The position numbers and the translations under genes are program-made. A stretch of 64,000 nt of DNA, from positions 4,154,001 to 4,218,000 of the forward strand of contig NZ_AP023354.1 in assembly GCF_018324685.1 (NCBI RefSeq), read 5' to 3'. The notes under the pieces were generated by a model. It did not search any database. It was not told where the DNA came from and saw only the letters and a program-made list of their open reading frames with translations. The stretch's first letter is position 1. Each line of letters opens with the position of its first letter. This document shows positions 16,671 to 26,499 of the stretch, one piece after another. The stretch is from Actinocatenispora sera. Lineage in GTDB: Bacteria; Actinomycetota; Actinomycetes; Mycobacteriales; Micromonosporaceae.

Positions 16671-17920
16671 GCGACACCGACCAGACCGCCGCGCCGGCGG
16701 CGCAGGTGGATCCGCGACTGGTCCTCGCCCAGGGCGGGGTGCGCGGGTACCTGCGGGAGTTCTGGCGCCGGGTCCGCGGCGGCGAGCTCGGCTCGATCCC
16801 GGTGGTCGTCGGGCTGATCGTGATCTGGGCGATCTTCCAGTCGCTCAACTCCGGTTTCCTGTCGCCGAGCTACCTGACCGAGCTGTCGATCAACATCGTG
16901 GCCACCGGCATGCTCGCCCTCGGCATCGTGTTCGTCCTGCTGCTGGGCGAGATCGACCTGTCCATCGGGTCGGTGTCGAGTGCCTGTGCCGCGATCGTCG
17001 CGGTGGCGAACCAGACCTGGGGGCTGAGCGAGGGACTGTCGATCCTGCTCGCGGTGGCCGCCGGCCTGGTGATGGGGCTGATCCACGGCTTCTTCTTCGC
17101 CAAGGTCGGGGTGCCGGCGTTCATCGTCACGCTGGCCGGTCTGCTGGGCTGGCTCGGCGTCTCGCTGTGGGTGCTGGGCAAGACCGGCTCGTACAACCTG
17201 ACCAACGCCAACGGGCTGATCGACCGGCTCACCAACACCTACTTCGAACAGCTGTTCTGGGGCTACCTGGTGGCGATCGCCGTCGCGGTGGTCTACTTCC
17301 TGATCAGCCTGCGCGGCAGCCTCGCCCGCCGGCGGGCCGGGATCCCGGCCCGCAGCGTCACCGAGGTGATCATTCGCAGCGCGGTGCTCGCGGTGGTCCT
17401 GTTGGCCGTCGCGGTGGTGTTCAACCAGGCCCGTGGCCTGCCGCTGGCGCCGCTGATCTTCCTGGCGTTCATCCTGATCGCCGGCTTCGTGCTGAACCAC
17501 ACCTCGTACGGGCGGAAGGTGTTCGCGGTCGGCGGCAGCATCGAGGCCGCCCGCCGGGCCGGCATCAACGTCGCCGCGGTGCGGATCAGCGTGTTCGCGA
17601 TCTCCGGCACGATGGCCGCGATCGGCGGCGTGTTCTACGCGTCGGTCAACCGCGGCGTCACCCAGTCCGGTACCGGCCAGCAGATCCTGATGTACGCGAT
17701 CGCCGCGGCCGTCATCGGTGGTACCAGCCTGTTCGGTGGCCGTGGCTCGGCGTTCTCGGCGCTGCTCGGGGTGCTGGTCATCCAGTCCATCTCGGCCGGG
17801 ATGAACCTGCTCGGCATCACCAACTACGCGCAGTACATGGTGACCGGTGTCGTGCTGCTCGCCGCCGTGGTCATCGACTCGGTGTCGCGCCGCAGCCAGA
17901 AGGCCTCCGGCCGAGCCTGA
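16667..17920 (+). CDS. Sugar ABC transporter permease
   Basis: 417 residues, GTG start in the GTGA overlap with the ATPase gene. About ten transmembrane helices. The BPD_transp_2 hallmark is clear: [39 protein letters not shown], and [32 protein letters not shown], the ATPase-contacting loop. It resembles XylH/FrcC permeases for monosaccharides. It ends the operon; a strong hairpin follows within 20 nt. Confidence 0.93.
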   Translation: MSDTDQTAAPAAQVDPRLVLAQGGVRGYLREFWRRVRGGELGSIPVVVGLIVIWAIFQSLNSGFLSPSYLTELSINIVATGMLALGIVFVLLLGEIDLSIGSVSSACAAIVAVANQTWGLSEGLSILLAVAAGLVMGLIHGFFFAKVGVPAFIVTLAGLLGWLGVSLWVLGKTGSYNLTNANGLIDRLTNTYFEQLFWGYLVAIAVAVVYFLISLRGSLARRRAGIPARSVTEVIIRSAVLAVVLLAVAVVFNQARGLPLAPLIFLAFILIAGFVLNHTSYGRKVFAVGGSIEAARRAGINVAAVRISVFAISGTMAAIGGVFYASVNRGVTQSGTGQQILMYAIAAAVIGGTSLFGGRGSAFSALLGVLVIQSISAGMNLLGITNYAQYMVTGVVLLAAVVIDSVSRRSQKASGRA

Positions 17921-17935
17921 GTACCGCTGCACGCC

Positions 17936-17970
17936 ACGGGCCGCCGTCCCTGCCGGGGACGGCGGCCCGT
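17936..17970. terminator. 15-bp hairpin between convergent operons
   Basis: A perfect 15-bp stem (17936-17950 with 17956-17970) and loop TGCCG, followed by TTCGTTTCG. It lies between the sugar permease and the end of the opp operon and can terminate transcription from both sides. Confidence 0.75.
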
Positions 17971-18030
17971 TTCGTTTCGTGCGGCCGGGTTCGTTCGTGC
18001 GCTCCGGTACGCCGGCCCGGACGGGCGTGG

Positions 18031-18972
<942 letters not shown>

Positions 18973-19085
18973 CGAGCCTCCTCCGCGGGAGAGAGCGCGT
19001 CGTCGGTCATTTCGGCTCCTCCGCGGGAGAGAGCGCGTCGTCGGTCATTTCGGCTCCTCCGCGGGAGAGAGCGCGTCGTCGGTCC
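18973..19085. repeat. 38-bp tandem repeat linking oppD and oppF genes
   Basis: Three copies with period 38 (the CCGCGGG core starts at 18983, 19021 and 19059). On the minus strand each copy encodes a variant of [13 protein letters not shown] and ends in ATGA. The oppD-type gene stops in one ATGA (19045-19048). Mini-frames 19048-19007 and 19010-18969 then each run 13 codons to the next ATGA, the last being the oppF-type start. Each copy also carries a GGAGGAG ribosome binding site. Looks like slippage duplication of an ancestral stop/start junction. Confidence 0.85.
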
Positions 19086-20046
19086 AGCGCTCCCGGGGTA
19101 CGAAACAGGCGGTGTCGGCGCCGCCGCGGCGGACCGGCTCGGGTTCGGCCACCGCGCATCCGGGCTCACGCTGCGGGCAGCGCGGTTCGAACGGGCAGCC
19201 CGCCGGCAGCGCGGTAAGATCCGGTGGCGCGCCGCCGATCTGCGGCAACGGCCCGCGGACCGTGTCGGTCGGCGACGGGATCGACGCGAGCAGCGCGGCC
19301 GAGTACGGATGCTGTGGGGCGGCGAACAGTCCCCGGGTGGGTGCCGCCTCGGCGATGCGGCCCGCGTACATCACCGCGACCCGGTTCGCGATCCGCGCCA
19401 CCACGCCGAGATCGTGCGTGATCCACAGGACGGCGAGGTCGTGCGCCACGCGCAGCTCGTCCACCAGCGCGAGGATCTGCTGCTGAATGGTCACGTCCAG
19501 CGCGGTGGTCGGCTCGTCGGCGATGAGTACCTTGGGGCGCAGGGCAAGCGCGCTCGCGATCACGACCCGCTGGCGCTGCCCGCCGGAGAGCCGGTGCGGG
19601 TAGCTGCGCGCGATCCGCTCCGGCTTGGGCAGCCCGACCTCCTCGATCGCCGACAGGGTGCGCTTCTTCGCCTCGGCGCCGTCGACACCGTGCGCCCGCA
19701 ACCCCTCGGCGATCTGCGCGCCGACCGTCATCAGCGGGTTCAGCGCGGTCATCGGATCCTGGTAGATCATCGCGACCGTGCCGCCGCGCCGGGTCCGCCG
19801 CTCGGCTGCCCTGAGCGAGAGCAGGTCCTCTCCGTCGACCAGGATCCGTCCGGCGGACACGCGGGCGCCGTCGGGCAGCAGGCCCAGTACCGACAGCGCG
19901 GTGAAGCTCTTGCCGCTGCCAGACTCGCCGACCAGCCCGACGATCTCGCCGGCGTCGATGGACAGCGAGATGCCGCGTACCACCGGCAGTTCCCCGCCGT
20001 CGGTCGCGACGACGGCGTGCAGATCCTGGATCTCCAACACACTCAC
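19045..20046 (-). CDS. Oligopeptide/dipeptide ABC transporter ATPase, OppD type
   Basis: 333 residues from GTG (VSVLEIQDL); an in-frame ATG 33 nt upstream is an alternative. Walker [11 protein letters not shown]-loop [11 protein letters not shown], signature LSGGQRQR, Walker [13 protein letters not shown], switch WITHDLG, and the C-terminal oligo_HPY cysteines [14 protein letters not shown]. The extreme C-terminus [11 protein letters not shown] is encoded by the first copy of the 38-bp tandem repeat. It acts at the inner membrane face with the OppF-type ATPase and the two permeases upstream. Confidence 0.92.
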   Translation of the reverse strand: MSVLEIQDLHAVVATDGGELPVVRGISLSIDAGEIVGLVGESGSGKSFTALSVLGLLPDGARVSAGRILVDGEDLLSLRAAERRTRRGGTVAMIYQDPMTALNPLMTVGAQIAEGLRAHGVDGAEAKKRTLSAIEEVGLPKPERIARSYPHRLSGGQRQRVVIASALALRPKVLIADEPTTALDVTIQQQILALVDELRVAHDLAVLWITHDLGVVARIANRVAVMYAGRIAEAAPTRGLFAAPQHPYSAALLASIPSPTDTVRGPLPQIGGAPPDLTALPAGCPFEPRCPQREPGCAVAEPEPVRRGGADTACFVPRERWTDDALSPAEEPK

Positions 20047-20098
20047 GAACGTGCCTTTCTCACCGGAACGCTCGGCCACCGGGGGGCGCGCCGGCCGC

Positions 20099-20995
20099 TC
20101 ACCGGCGTACCGTCCTCGGGTCCAGGGCGTTGCGCAGGCCGTCGCCGATCAGGTTGAGCCCGATCACCGCGACCACCACGGCCAGGGCCGGGAACAGCAG
20201 CGTCCACCAGGCGTCCGGGAAGAAGTTGCGGCTGTCGGCGACCATCAGGCCCAGCGACGGGCTCGGCGGCTGGGTACCGAGGCCGAGGAAGGACAGCCCG
20301 GCCTCGGTCAGGATCGCCCAGGACAGCGCGAGCGCCACCTGTACCGCGATCGGGGCCGAGACGTTCGGCAGCACGTGCCGGAACAGCAGCCGGGAGCGGG
20401 AGAAGCCGAGCACCCGGCCGGCCCGGACGTACTCGGACTCGCGCACGGCCAGCACCGGCCCGCGCGAGGTCCGGACGAAGATCGGGGTGTACACCACGGC
20501 GATGGCCACCGCGGTGTTGAACCAGCCGTGCCCGAGCGCGGCGACCAGCGCCAGCGCCAGCAGCGTGGCCGGGAACGCGAACAGCACGTCGGTCAGGCGG
20601 CCGACGACGGCGTCGAGGATGCCGCCGGCGAAGCCGGACAGCACCCCGAGCAGGCCGCCGATCACGGTGGCGATCGCGACCGACACGGCCGCGACCCGCA
20701 GCGAGGCGAAGATGCCGGCAGCGACCCGGGCGGCGATGTCCCGGCCGAACTGATCGGTACCGAGCCAGTGCGCGCCGGACGGCCCGGCGAGCTGGCCGGA
20801 CTGGTGCTGTGCCAGCGGATCCTGCGCCAGGTGCAGCAGCGACACGAGCGCGACCAGCACCAGTACGCCGATCAGTACCACGCCGATCGCCCCGTTGCGG
20901 TCGGCGACGATGCGGCGCGGCAGCGACGGCTGGCCGGCGGTACGCGGCGCCGCCGGGGCGACCGCCGCGGCGGCCGGCGGCATCTCGGTCGTCAT
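20099..20995 (-). CDS. Peptide ABC transporter permease, OppC/DppC type
   Basis: 298 residues, ATG in an ATGA overlap with the OppB-type gene. A Pro/Ala-rich cytosolic start precedes the first helix (GAIGVVLIGVLVLVALVSLL). The signature HWLGTDQFGRDIAARVAAG and the EAA loop EYVRAGRVLGFSRSRLLFRHVLPN are typical of OppC/DppC. Five further helices follow, with FLGLGTQPPSPSLGLMVAD near the end. It forms the membrane channel with the OppB-type subunit. Confidence 0.93.
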   Translation of the reverse strand: MTTEMPPAAAAVAPAAPRTAGQPSLPRRIVADRNGAIGVVLIGVLVLVALVSLLHLAQDPLAQHQSGQLAGPSGAHWLGTDQFGRDIAARVAAGIFASLRVAAVSVAIATVIGGLLGVLSGFAGGILDAVVGRLTDVLFAFPATLLALALVAALGHGWFNTAVAIAVVYTPIFVRTSRGPVLAVRESEYVRAGRVLGFSRSRLLFRHVLPNVSAPIAVQVALALSWAILTEAGLSFLGLGTQPPSPSLGLMVADSRNFFPDAWWTLLFPALAVVVAVIGLNLIGDGLRNALDPRTVRR

Positions 20996-21963
20996 GCCCG
21001 CCTCCCCTCGGAGCGGGTCCGCGGGTCGAGCAGCCGGTACACGATGTCCACGGCGAAGTTGACGAGCACGAACGCCGCGGCCACCAGCAGCGTGACGCCC
21101 TGCACGATCGCGTAGTCCTGGTGCAGGATCCCGTCGAGCAGCAGCCGACCCAGCCCGGGCAGCGCGAAGACCTGCTCGACCACCAGGGTGCCGCCGAGCA
21201 GGTAGCCGAACTGGATGCCGACCATGGTCACGATCGGGATGCCGGCGTTGTGCAGGATGTGCCGGAACCGCACCCGCAGCTCGGTCAGCCCCTTGCCCCG
21301 GGCGGTACGCACGAAGTCCGAGCCGGCCGCCTCCAGGTACGCCGACCGGGTGGTGCGCATCACCGTGGCGGCCAGCCCGACCGCGAGTACCAGGGCGGGG
21401 TAGAGCATCTGGCGCAGGTTGCCGGCGAACGAGTCGCCGAGCGAGACGTAGGTGCCGGCGCTCGGCGAGTACGCGAACGCCGACGCGAGCCACGCCACCG
21501 TCACCGTCGCCACCACGAACTCCGGCAGCGCCAGCCCGAGCAGCCCGACGCCCTGGACGGAGAAGTCCCGGGCGCCGCCGGGGCGGCTCGCGGCGAGCAT
21601 CCCGAACAGCACGCCGATCGGTACCGCGATCACCATCGCCAGTACCGCGAGTTCCACGGTGACCGGCAGCGCCTGGCCGATCAGGTGCGTGACCGGTACG
21701 CCGGTGTCCATCGAGACGCCGAGGTCGCCGCGCAGCAGCCCGCCGAACCAGCGGAAGAACTGGGTGACCGGGGAGGCGTCCAGCCCGTAGAAGTGGCGCA
21801 GCGCGGCGCGCTGGTCGGCGGTGAGTGTCGCCGCCTGGGTACCGAGCTTCGCGGTGATGGTGTCGCCGGGCAGCGCCCGCAGCACGACGAACACCACCAC
21901 CGCCACGCCGAGCAGGGTGCCGGCCATGCCGGTCACCCGCCCGGCCAGGTAACGCACACTCAT
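20992..21963 (-). CDS. Peptide ABC transporter permease, OppB/DppB type
   Basis: 323 residues from the ATG of MSVRYLAGRV, which has GGAGGAGGC upstream. Six helices; the early GDTITAKLG region, the LPEFVVATVTV helix and the EAA loop DFVRTARGKGLTELRVRFRHILHN match OppB/DppB. It is the second gene of the opp operon, 78 bp after the binding protein, and is coupled to the OppC-type gene by ATGA. Confidence 0.93.
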   Translation of the reverse strand: MSVRYLAGRVTGMAGTLLGVAVVVFVVLRALPGDTITAKLGTQAATLTADQRAALRHFYGLDASPVTQFFRWFGGLLRGDLGVSMDTGVPVTHLIGQALPVTVELAVLAMVIAVPIGVLFGMLAASRPGGARDFSVQGVGLLGLALPEFVVATVTVAWLASAFAYSPSAGTYVSLGDSFAGNLRQMLYPALVLAVGLAATVMRTTRSAYLEAAGSDFVRTARGKGLTELRVRFRHILHNAGIPIVTMVGIQFGYLLGGTLVVEQVFALPGLGRLLLDGILHQDYAIVQGVTLLVAAAFVLVNFAVDIVYRLLDPRTRSEGRRA

Positions 21964-22041
21964 CGACGTGCCTCCTCCGTCGGAACGTCGATGAGGCACG
22001 AAGGCCGGTACCGATGATTCGCTCGCTGGCGCTCGCTCATG

Positions 22042-23589
22042 TCAGGACAGGCCCGCGACGCGCAGGTTCTCCAGCGAGTCCGACGGCGTCGCGGTGAACC
22101 CGGTCAGGTTGTTGGCCTGCAGGTAGTAGGTCTGGTTGCGGAACAGCCACACCCATGGCGAATCGATGTTGAGCTGCTTGGACAGGTCGCCGAACACCTG
22201 CTTGCGGGTCGCCTCGTCGGTCGTCGCGTTGCCCTGGCGCAGCAGCGAGTCGAGCTTCTTGTCGGCCAGGCCGGCCGGCACCTTCAGGCTGCCGTCGGTG
22301 GTGAAGTACCGGTTGTACTGCAGGTACGGGTCGGTGCTGCCGCCGTTGAGCGCCACCGCGGCGTCGAAGTTCGCCTTCGACCAGTTCGGCACGTACACGT
22401 TGGTCTGCTGCCGGTCCAGGTCGAGCGTGATGTTGACCTTCTTCAGCTGCGCCTGCAGCACCTGCGCCAGGTTCGTCGACGTCGAGTACTGCCCGGTCAT
22501 CACGATCGTCTTGAGGTGGAATCCCTTGGCGTACCCGGCCTTGGCCAGCATCTTCTTGGCCGCGGCGGTGTCGCCGTCGGTGCAGCCGAGCCCCGCCAGC
22601 GGGTCGTACGAGTAGGCCGGGCTCACGATCGGGCCGGTCTGCTTCGCCTGTCCGAAGTAGACGGTGTCGATCGCGTCCTTGCGGTTCACCGCGCACCCGA
22701 TCGCCTGCCGTACCGCCTGCTTCTTGAGCGGGCCGCGGCGGCCGTTGAGCTGCAGCACGTGGTAGTCCAGCGTCGGGTTGGCGACGAGCTTCATCCGCTT
22801 GTTGCTGGTCAGCTGCTTGGTCAGGGCCGGGTCGCTGACGATGCCGAGGCTGAAGCTGCCGGCCTTCATGCCGGACACGATCGACGCCTCGTCCGGGATG
22901 ACGCGGAACTGCACGCCGGCGTTCTTCGGCGCGCCGCCCCAGTAGTGCTTGTTCGCCGTGAGGTCCAGCTGCTGGCCTTGCTTCCACGTCTTCCACTGGT
23001 ACGGGCCGGTGCCGTCCGGCTTCTTGTCCACGGTGCCGGCCTTGATGTCGGCGGCGGACAGGATCGACGTACCGGTGTAGGACAGCGCGGTGAGCAGCGA
23101 CGCATCCGGCTGCTTGAGCGTCAGCTTGAGGGTGTGCGCGTCCGGCGCGTCGACCGCGGACACGTTCGCCAGGTACGACGCGTCGACCGAGGCGGTCTTC
23201 GGGTCGCGGATGCGGTCCAGGGTCGCCTTGGCGTCGGCCGAGGTGAAGGCCTGCCCGTGGTGGAACTTCACGCCGGTGCGCAGCGCGAACGTGACGGACT
23301 TGCCATCGTCGCCGACGGTCCACTTGGTGGCGAGGCCGGGCACCAGCTTCCCGCTGGCGTCGGTGTCGACCAGCTGGTCGTAGACCAGCGCGAGGGTCTG
23401 GTTGGTCGCGAACGCGGTGGCGCGGGCCGGGTCGAGCACGTCGACGTCCGCGGTACGGGCGACGACCAGCTCGGCCTTGCTCCCGGACTTGGTGTCGGAG
23501 CTCGGGCTCGGGCTGCAGGCGACCGCGCCGGCACCCAGTGCCAGGATCGCGGTGGCGACGCCCCATCGGCGGGCGGGAATCCTTGTCAC
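22042..23589 (-). CDS. Peptide ABC transporter substrate-binding lipoprotein
   Basis: 515 residues, GTG start with GGAGGACC upstream. A signal peptide ends in GAVAC with the lipid-anchored Cys at residue 25. The mature part is an SBP_bac_5 fold: LDPARATAFATNQTLALVYDQLV, FALRTGVKFHHGQAFTSADAKATLDRI, DGTGPYQWKTW, RQAIGCAVNRKDAIDTVYFGQA. First gene of a five-gene minus-strand operon (binding protein, two permeases, two ATPases). Because the divergent genes are a serine hydrolase and anmK, the cargo may be cell-wall peptides; this is inference. Confidence 0.93.
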   Translation of the reverse strand: MTRIPARRWGVATAILALGAGAVACSPSPSSDTKSGSKAELVVARTADVDVLDPARATAFATNQTLALVYDQLVDTDASGKLVPGLATKWTVGDDGKSVTFALRTGVKFHHGQAFTSADAKATLDRIRDPKTASVDASYLANVSAVDAPDAHTLKLTLKQPDASLLTALSYTGTSILSAADIKAGTVDKKPDGTGPYQWKTWKQGQQLDLTANKHYWGGAPKNAGVQFRVIPDEASIVSGMKAGSFSLGIVSDPALTKQLTSNKRMKLVANPTLDYHVLQLNGRRGPLKKQAVRQAIGCAVNRKDAIDTVYFGQAKQTGPIVSPAYSYDPLAGLGCTDGDTAAAKKMLAKAGYAKGFHLKTIVMTGQYSTSTNLAQVLQAQLKKVNITLDLDRQQTNVYVPNWSKANFDAAVALNGGSTDPYLQYNRYFTTDGSLKVPAGLADKKLDSLLRQGNATTDEATRKQVFGDLSKQLNIDSPWVWLFRNQTYYLQANNLTGFTATPSDSLENLRVAGLS

Positions 23590-23625
23590 GGCTGGTCCTC
23601 CGTACTCGGAGTTCGGGATCGACAG

Positions 23626-23656
23626 AGAGTAACCTCCCCGCGAAGTGCCTAGTCAA
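23626..23656 (-). promoter_or_regulatory. Promoter of the opp operon
   Basis: TTGACT (23656-23651 on the minus strand) and TACTCT (23631-23626) with a 19-nt spacer, about 37 nt before the GTG start of the binding-protein gene. The spacer is slightly long for a sigma-70-type promoter. Confidence 0.5.
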
Positions 23657-23692
23657 GGGGTACCGGGTGTGTGCTTGTCGTCGAAGGTTATT

Positions 23693-23698
23693 TACAGT
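23693..23698 (+). promoter_or_regulatory. -10 element of a leaderless promoter (serine hydrolase)
   Basis: TACAGT, 6 nt before the ATG at 23705; no Shine-Dalgarno sequence. Confidence 0.45.
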
Positions 23699-23704
23699 CC
23701 GGGG

Positions 23705-24958
23705 ATGGCCGAGAACCTCAGTGACATCGTCGCCGACCTGACCGCAGCCGGCGTACCAGGCGTGTTGCTGCGCGTCGCGGACCACCGCGGCACGGTCGCC
23801 GAGCTGACCGCGGGCCACCGCCAGACATACCGGATGGCGCCCGGTTCGGGCTGGCTTCCGGCCGAGGAATCGTCACCGACCGTGTCGGCGGCGACGCCAC
23901 CCTGCGATGATCCGGCACCGGTGGGTGTCGGCCCCGCCGGCCGGCACCCGCGCGCCGACGAGAGCGGCGGCGAGCCGCGGCGCCCGCTGGTACGGCTTGC
24001 CGACCCGGCACCGCTGACGCCGGACGCGGTGTTCGACCTCGCCTCGGTGAGCAAGGTCGCCGGCACGACCGCCGCGCTGATGACGCTGGCCGAGTCCGGC
24101 GCGGTCGACGTGGACGGCCCGGCCCGTGACTGGCTGCCGGCGCTCGCGCCCGACATCCGGGTGCGCGACCTGCTGCGACACCGCGCCGGTCTAGCCGAGT
24201 GGTGGCCGATGTACGCAGGGTCACCAATGGCCGGATCGTCGGCCGCCGGGGACGCCGACCCGGCGGCGGCGATCGCGGCGCTGCCGGCGCGGTACCCGAT
24301 CGACGCCGAGCGGCACTACTCCGACCTCGGGTTCATGCTGCTCGGCCTGATCGTGACCCGGGCCGCCGGCCGGCCGCTGGACGACGCGGTGCGCCGGCTG
24401 GTGGTGGAGCCGGCCGGCATGACCGGCGCGCACTACCGCCCCGGCGGTCGTGGCCCGGCCGTGCCGCTGGTCGCGACCGGGCACGGCGACTGGTACGAGC
24501 GGCGGATGCTCGCCACCGGCCAGCCGTACCCCACCGGCATCGAGCCGTCGGCGTTCGGCCGCTGGCGGGAGCACACCATCGTCGGTGAGGTGCACGACGG
24601 GAACGCCTGGCACGGCTTCGGCGGGGTCGCCGGGCACGCCGGGCTGTTCGGCGGCGCCGACGACCTCGTGGCGTTCGGCCGGGCGCTGCTCGCCGCCGAC
24701 GGCCCGTGGCGTCCCGAGACGGTACGGCGGTTCGCCGCCGCCGGCCCGGACGCCGGCCAGGGGCTCGGCTTCTGGCGGTGGCCGGAGCACGGCGCGATCG
24801 GGCACGGCGGCTTCACCGGCATCCGGTTCGGGGTACTGCCGGACGTGCAGCGCATCGTGCTGCTGATGACCAACCGGGTGCACGCGACCGGCACCCGGCT
24901 GCTCGACCTCAACCCGTACTGGGACCGCATCCTCACCGCCGCCCGGGAGCAGACATGA
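23705..24958 (+). CDS. Beta-lactamase-family serine hydrolase
   Basis: 417 residues. Penicillin-binding-protein-like fold (class C beta-lactamase/EstB family): catalytic SxxK in ASVSKVAGT, a YSD motif in HYSDLGFMLLG, and a late HGGFTG in place of the KTG box. Residues about 55-100 form a Pro/Gly-rich insert between the N-terminal strands and SxxK. No signal peptide is seen, so it is probably cytosolic. It is coupled to anmK by ATGA. In Bacillus a similar serine hydrolase (YbbE) lies in the MurNAc recycling cluster, which supports a role in cell-wall turnover; the substrate is unproven. Confidence 0.85.
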   Translation: MAENLSDIVADLTAAGVPGVLLRVADHRGTVAELTAGHRQTYRMAPGSGWLPAEESSPTVSAATPPCDDPAPVGVGPAGRHPRADESGGEPRRPLVRLADPAPLTPDAVFDLASVSKVAGTTAALMTLAESGAVDVDGPARDWLPALAPDIRVRDLLRHRAGLAEWWPMYAGSPMAGSSAAGDADPAAAIAALPARYPIDAERHYSDLGFMLLGLIVTRAAGRPLDDAVRRLVVEPAGMTGAHYRPGGRGPAVPLVATGHGDWYERRMLATGQPYPTGIEPSAFGRWREHTIVGEVHDGNAWHGFGGVAGHAGLFGGADDLVAFGRALLAADGPWRPETVRRFAAAGPDAGQGLGFWRWPEHGAIGHGGFTGIRFGVLPDVQRIVLLMTNRVHATGTRLLDLNPYWDRILTAAREQT

Positions 24959-26292
24959 CCAACGACACGACCACCGCCGGCGACCACGGCGCGGCCCGGC
25001 ACCCGACCCGGGTGGTCGGCCTGATGTCGGGCACCTCCTACGACGCGATCGACGTGGCCGCCGCCGAGTTCGAGCGCTCCGGCGACACCCTGCTGATGCG
25101 CCCGCTCGGCGCGCTCGGCGTCGGGTACGACGAGAGCCTGCGGTCCGCGATCGGGGCGATCCTGCCGCCGGCACCGACCACCATCGAGGCGGTCTGCCGG
25201 TTGACCACGCGCCTCGGCCACGCGTACGCCGCGGCGGCGCAACGCGCCGTCACCGAGCTGTGCGGCGGCCGGGCCGACCTGGTCTGCTCGCACGGCCAGA
25301 CCGTGTACCACTGGGTCGACGGTGGCCGCGCCCTCGGCACCCTGCAACTGGGCGAGCCGGCCTGGCTCGCCGCCGCGACCGGCCTGCCGGTGGTTTCCGA
25401 CGTGCGGTCCGCCGACCTCGCCGCCGGCGGCCAGGGTGCCCCGCTGGTGCCCATGTTCGACGCGCTGCTGCTCACCCCGGACGCCGGCGGGCCGCGCCGG
25501 GCCGCGCTCAACCTCGGCGGTATCGCCAACATCACCGTCCTGCCCGAAGCCGCTGCCCCGAGCGCGACCTCCGCGAACGCAGGCCGGTCCGACGGTGTCG
25601 CCCCGAGCGGTGCCGCATCCTCCGATGCCGCGGCCCCGGGCGGCGCCGCAGCGTTCGGCGCAACCTCGACCGGGGGCGCCGTAGCGGGCGTACTCGGCTA
25701 CGACACCGGGCCGGCGAACGCGCTGATCGACGTGGCGTGCGAGCGGTTCTTCGGCGAGCCGTACGACGCGGCCGGCCGCCACGCCGCCGCCGGTACGGTG
25801 CTGCCCGAGCTGCTCGCCGCGCTGCTGGCCGAGCCGTACTACGCGGCGCCGGCGCCGAAGTCGACCGGCAAGGAGCTGTTCCACCCCGGCTACCTGGACG
25901 GCTTCCTGACCGGGGACGAGCGCGGCGAGGACGTCGTCGCCACGCTGACCGAGCTGACCGCCCGTACGGTGGCCGACGAGCTGCGCACGCACCGCATCGC
26001 CGAGGTCGTGGCGGCCGGCGGCGGCCTGCGCAACCCGGTCCTGACCGACCGGATCGCCGCGCTGGCCGGCTGCCGGCTGCTCTCGATCGACGCGTACGGC
26101 ATCGACCCCGACGCGAAGGAGGCGTACGCGTTCGCCCTGCTCGGCTGGCTGACCTGGCACGGCCTGCCCGGCGCGCTGCCCAGCGTCACCGGCGCCGAGC
26201 GGCCGGCGATCCTCGGCTCGATCACCCCCGGTACGTCCCCCCTGCGGCTCCCGCCGCCGGCCGCGATGCCCGCCCGGTTGCGCCTGGTGTGA
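24955..26292 (+). CDS. anmK: Anhydro-N-acetylmuramic acid kinase
   Basis: 445 residues; ATG overlaps the upstream stop (ATGA). The sugar-kinase/Hsp70-type fold is marked by VVGLMSGTSYDAIDVA (ATP site), CSHGQTVYHW, GEPAWLAAATGLPVVSDVRSADLAAGGQGAPLVP, NLGGIANITVL, GYDTGPANALID and ELFHPGYLDGFL. It phosphorylates and opens 1,6-anhydroMurNAc to MurNAc-6-phosphate in peptidoglycan recycling. Residues about 198-242 are an Ala/Ser/Gly-rich low-complexity insertion between NITVL and GYDTG, at a surface loop and not expected to destroy activity. The opp importer divergent to this pair may supply muropeptides. Confidence 0.93.
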   Translation: MTNDTTTAGDHGAARHPTRVVGLMSGTSYDAIDVAAAEFERSGDTLLMRPLGALGVGYDESLRSAIGAILPPAPTTIEAVCRLTTRLGHAYAAAAQRAVTELCGGRADLVCSHGQTVYHWVDGGRALGTLQLGEPAWLAAATGLPVVSDVRSADLAAGGQGAPLVPMFDALLLTPDAGGPRRAALNLGGIANITVLPEAAAPSATSANAGRSDGVAPSGAASSDAAAPGGAAAFGATSTGGAVAGVLGYDTGPANALIDVACERFFGEPYDAAGRHAAAGTVLPELLAALLAEPYYAAPAPKSTGKELFHPGYLDGFLTGDERGEDVVATLTELTARTVADELRTHRIAEVVAAGGGLRNPVLTDRIAALAGCRLLSIDAYGIDPDAKEAYAFALLGWLTWHGLPGALPSVTGAERPAILGSITPGTSPLRLPPPAAMPARLRLV

Positions 26293-26499
26293 CCGGTACG
26301 TCCGCCCGGCGGGGCCGGCCCGGGGAACGGCGAACCTGCGTGGCGGTGCGAACCGTACGTCCTTGATCGACCGCGCTGGGTGCTCGGCCGAGGTTTGTGG
26401 GGGAGTTGTGAAGGAGTGGGGGAATGACTGCGCGAATGTCGTCGCCTCCTCGTCTCGCTCGCGGATGTGACCCGGCCGGCAGGTCTAGACTTCGTGCCC
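26293..26499 (+). other. 207-bp region upstream of dxs
   Basis: No supported gene. Contains CCTTGATCG near 26361 (a decayed relative of the TTGATCAAGG repeat), a G-rich run at 26398-26423, and the dxs promoter at its end. Confidence 0.3.
26486..26491 (+). promoter_or_regulatory. -10 element of a leaderless promoter (dxs)
   Basis: TAGACT, 8 nt before the ATG of dxs; no Shine-Dalgarno sequence in between. Confidence 0.5.
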
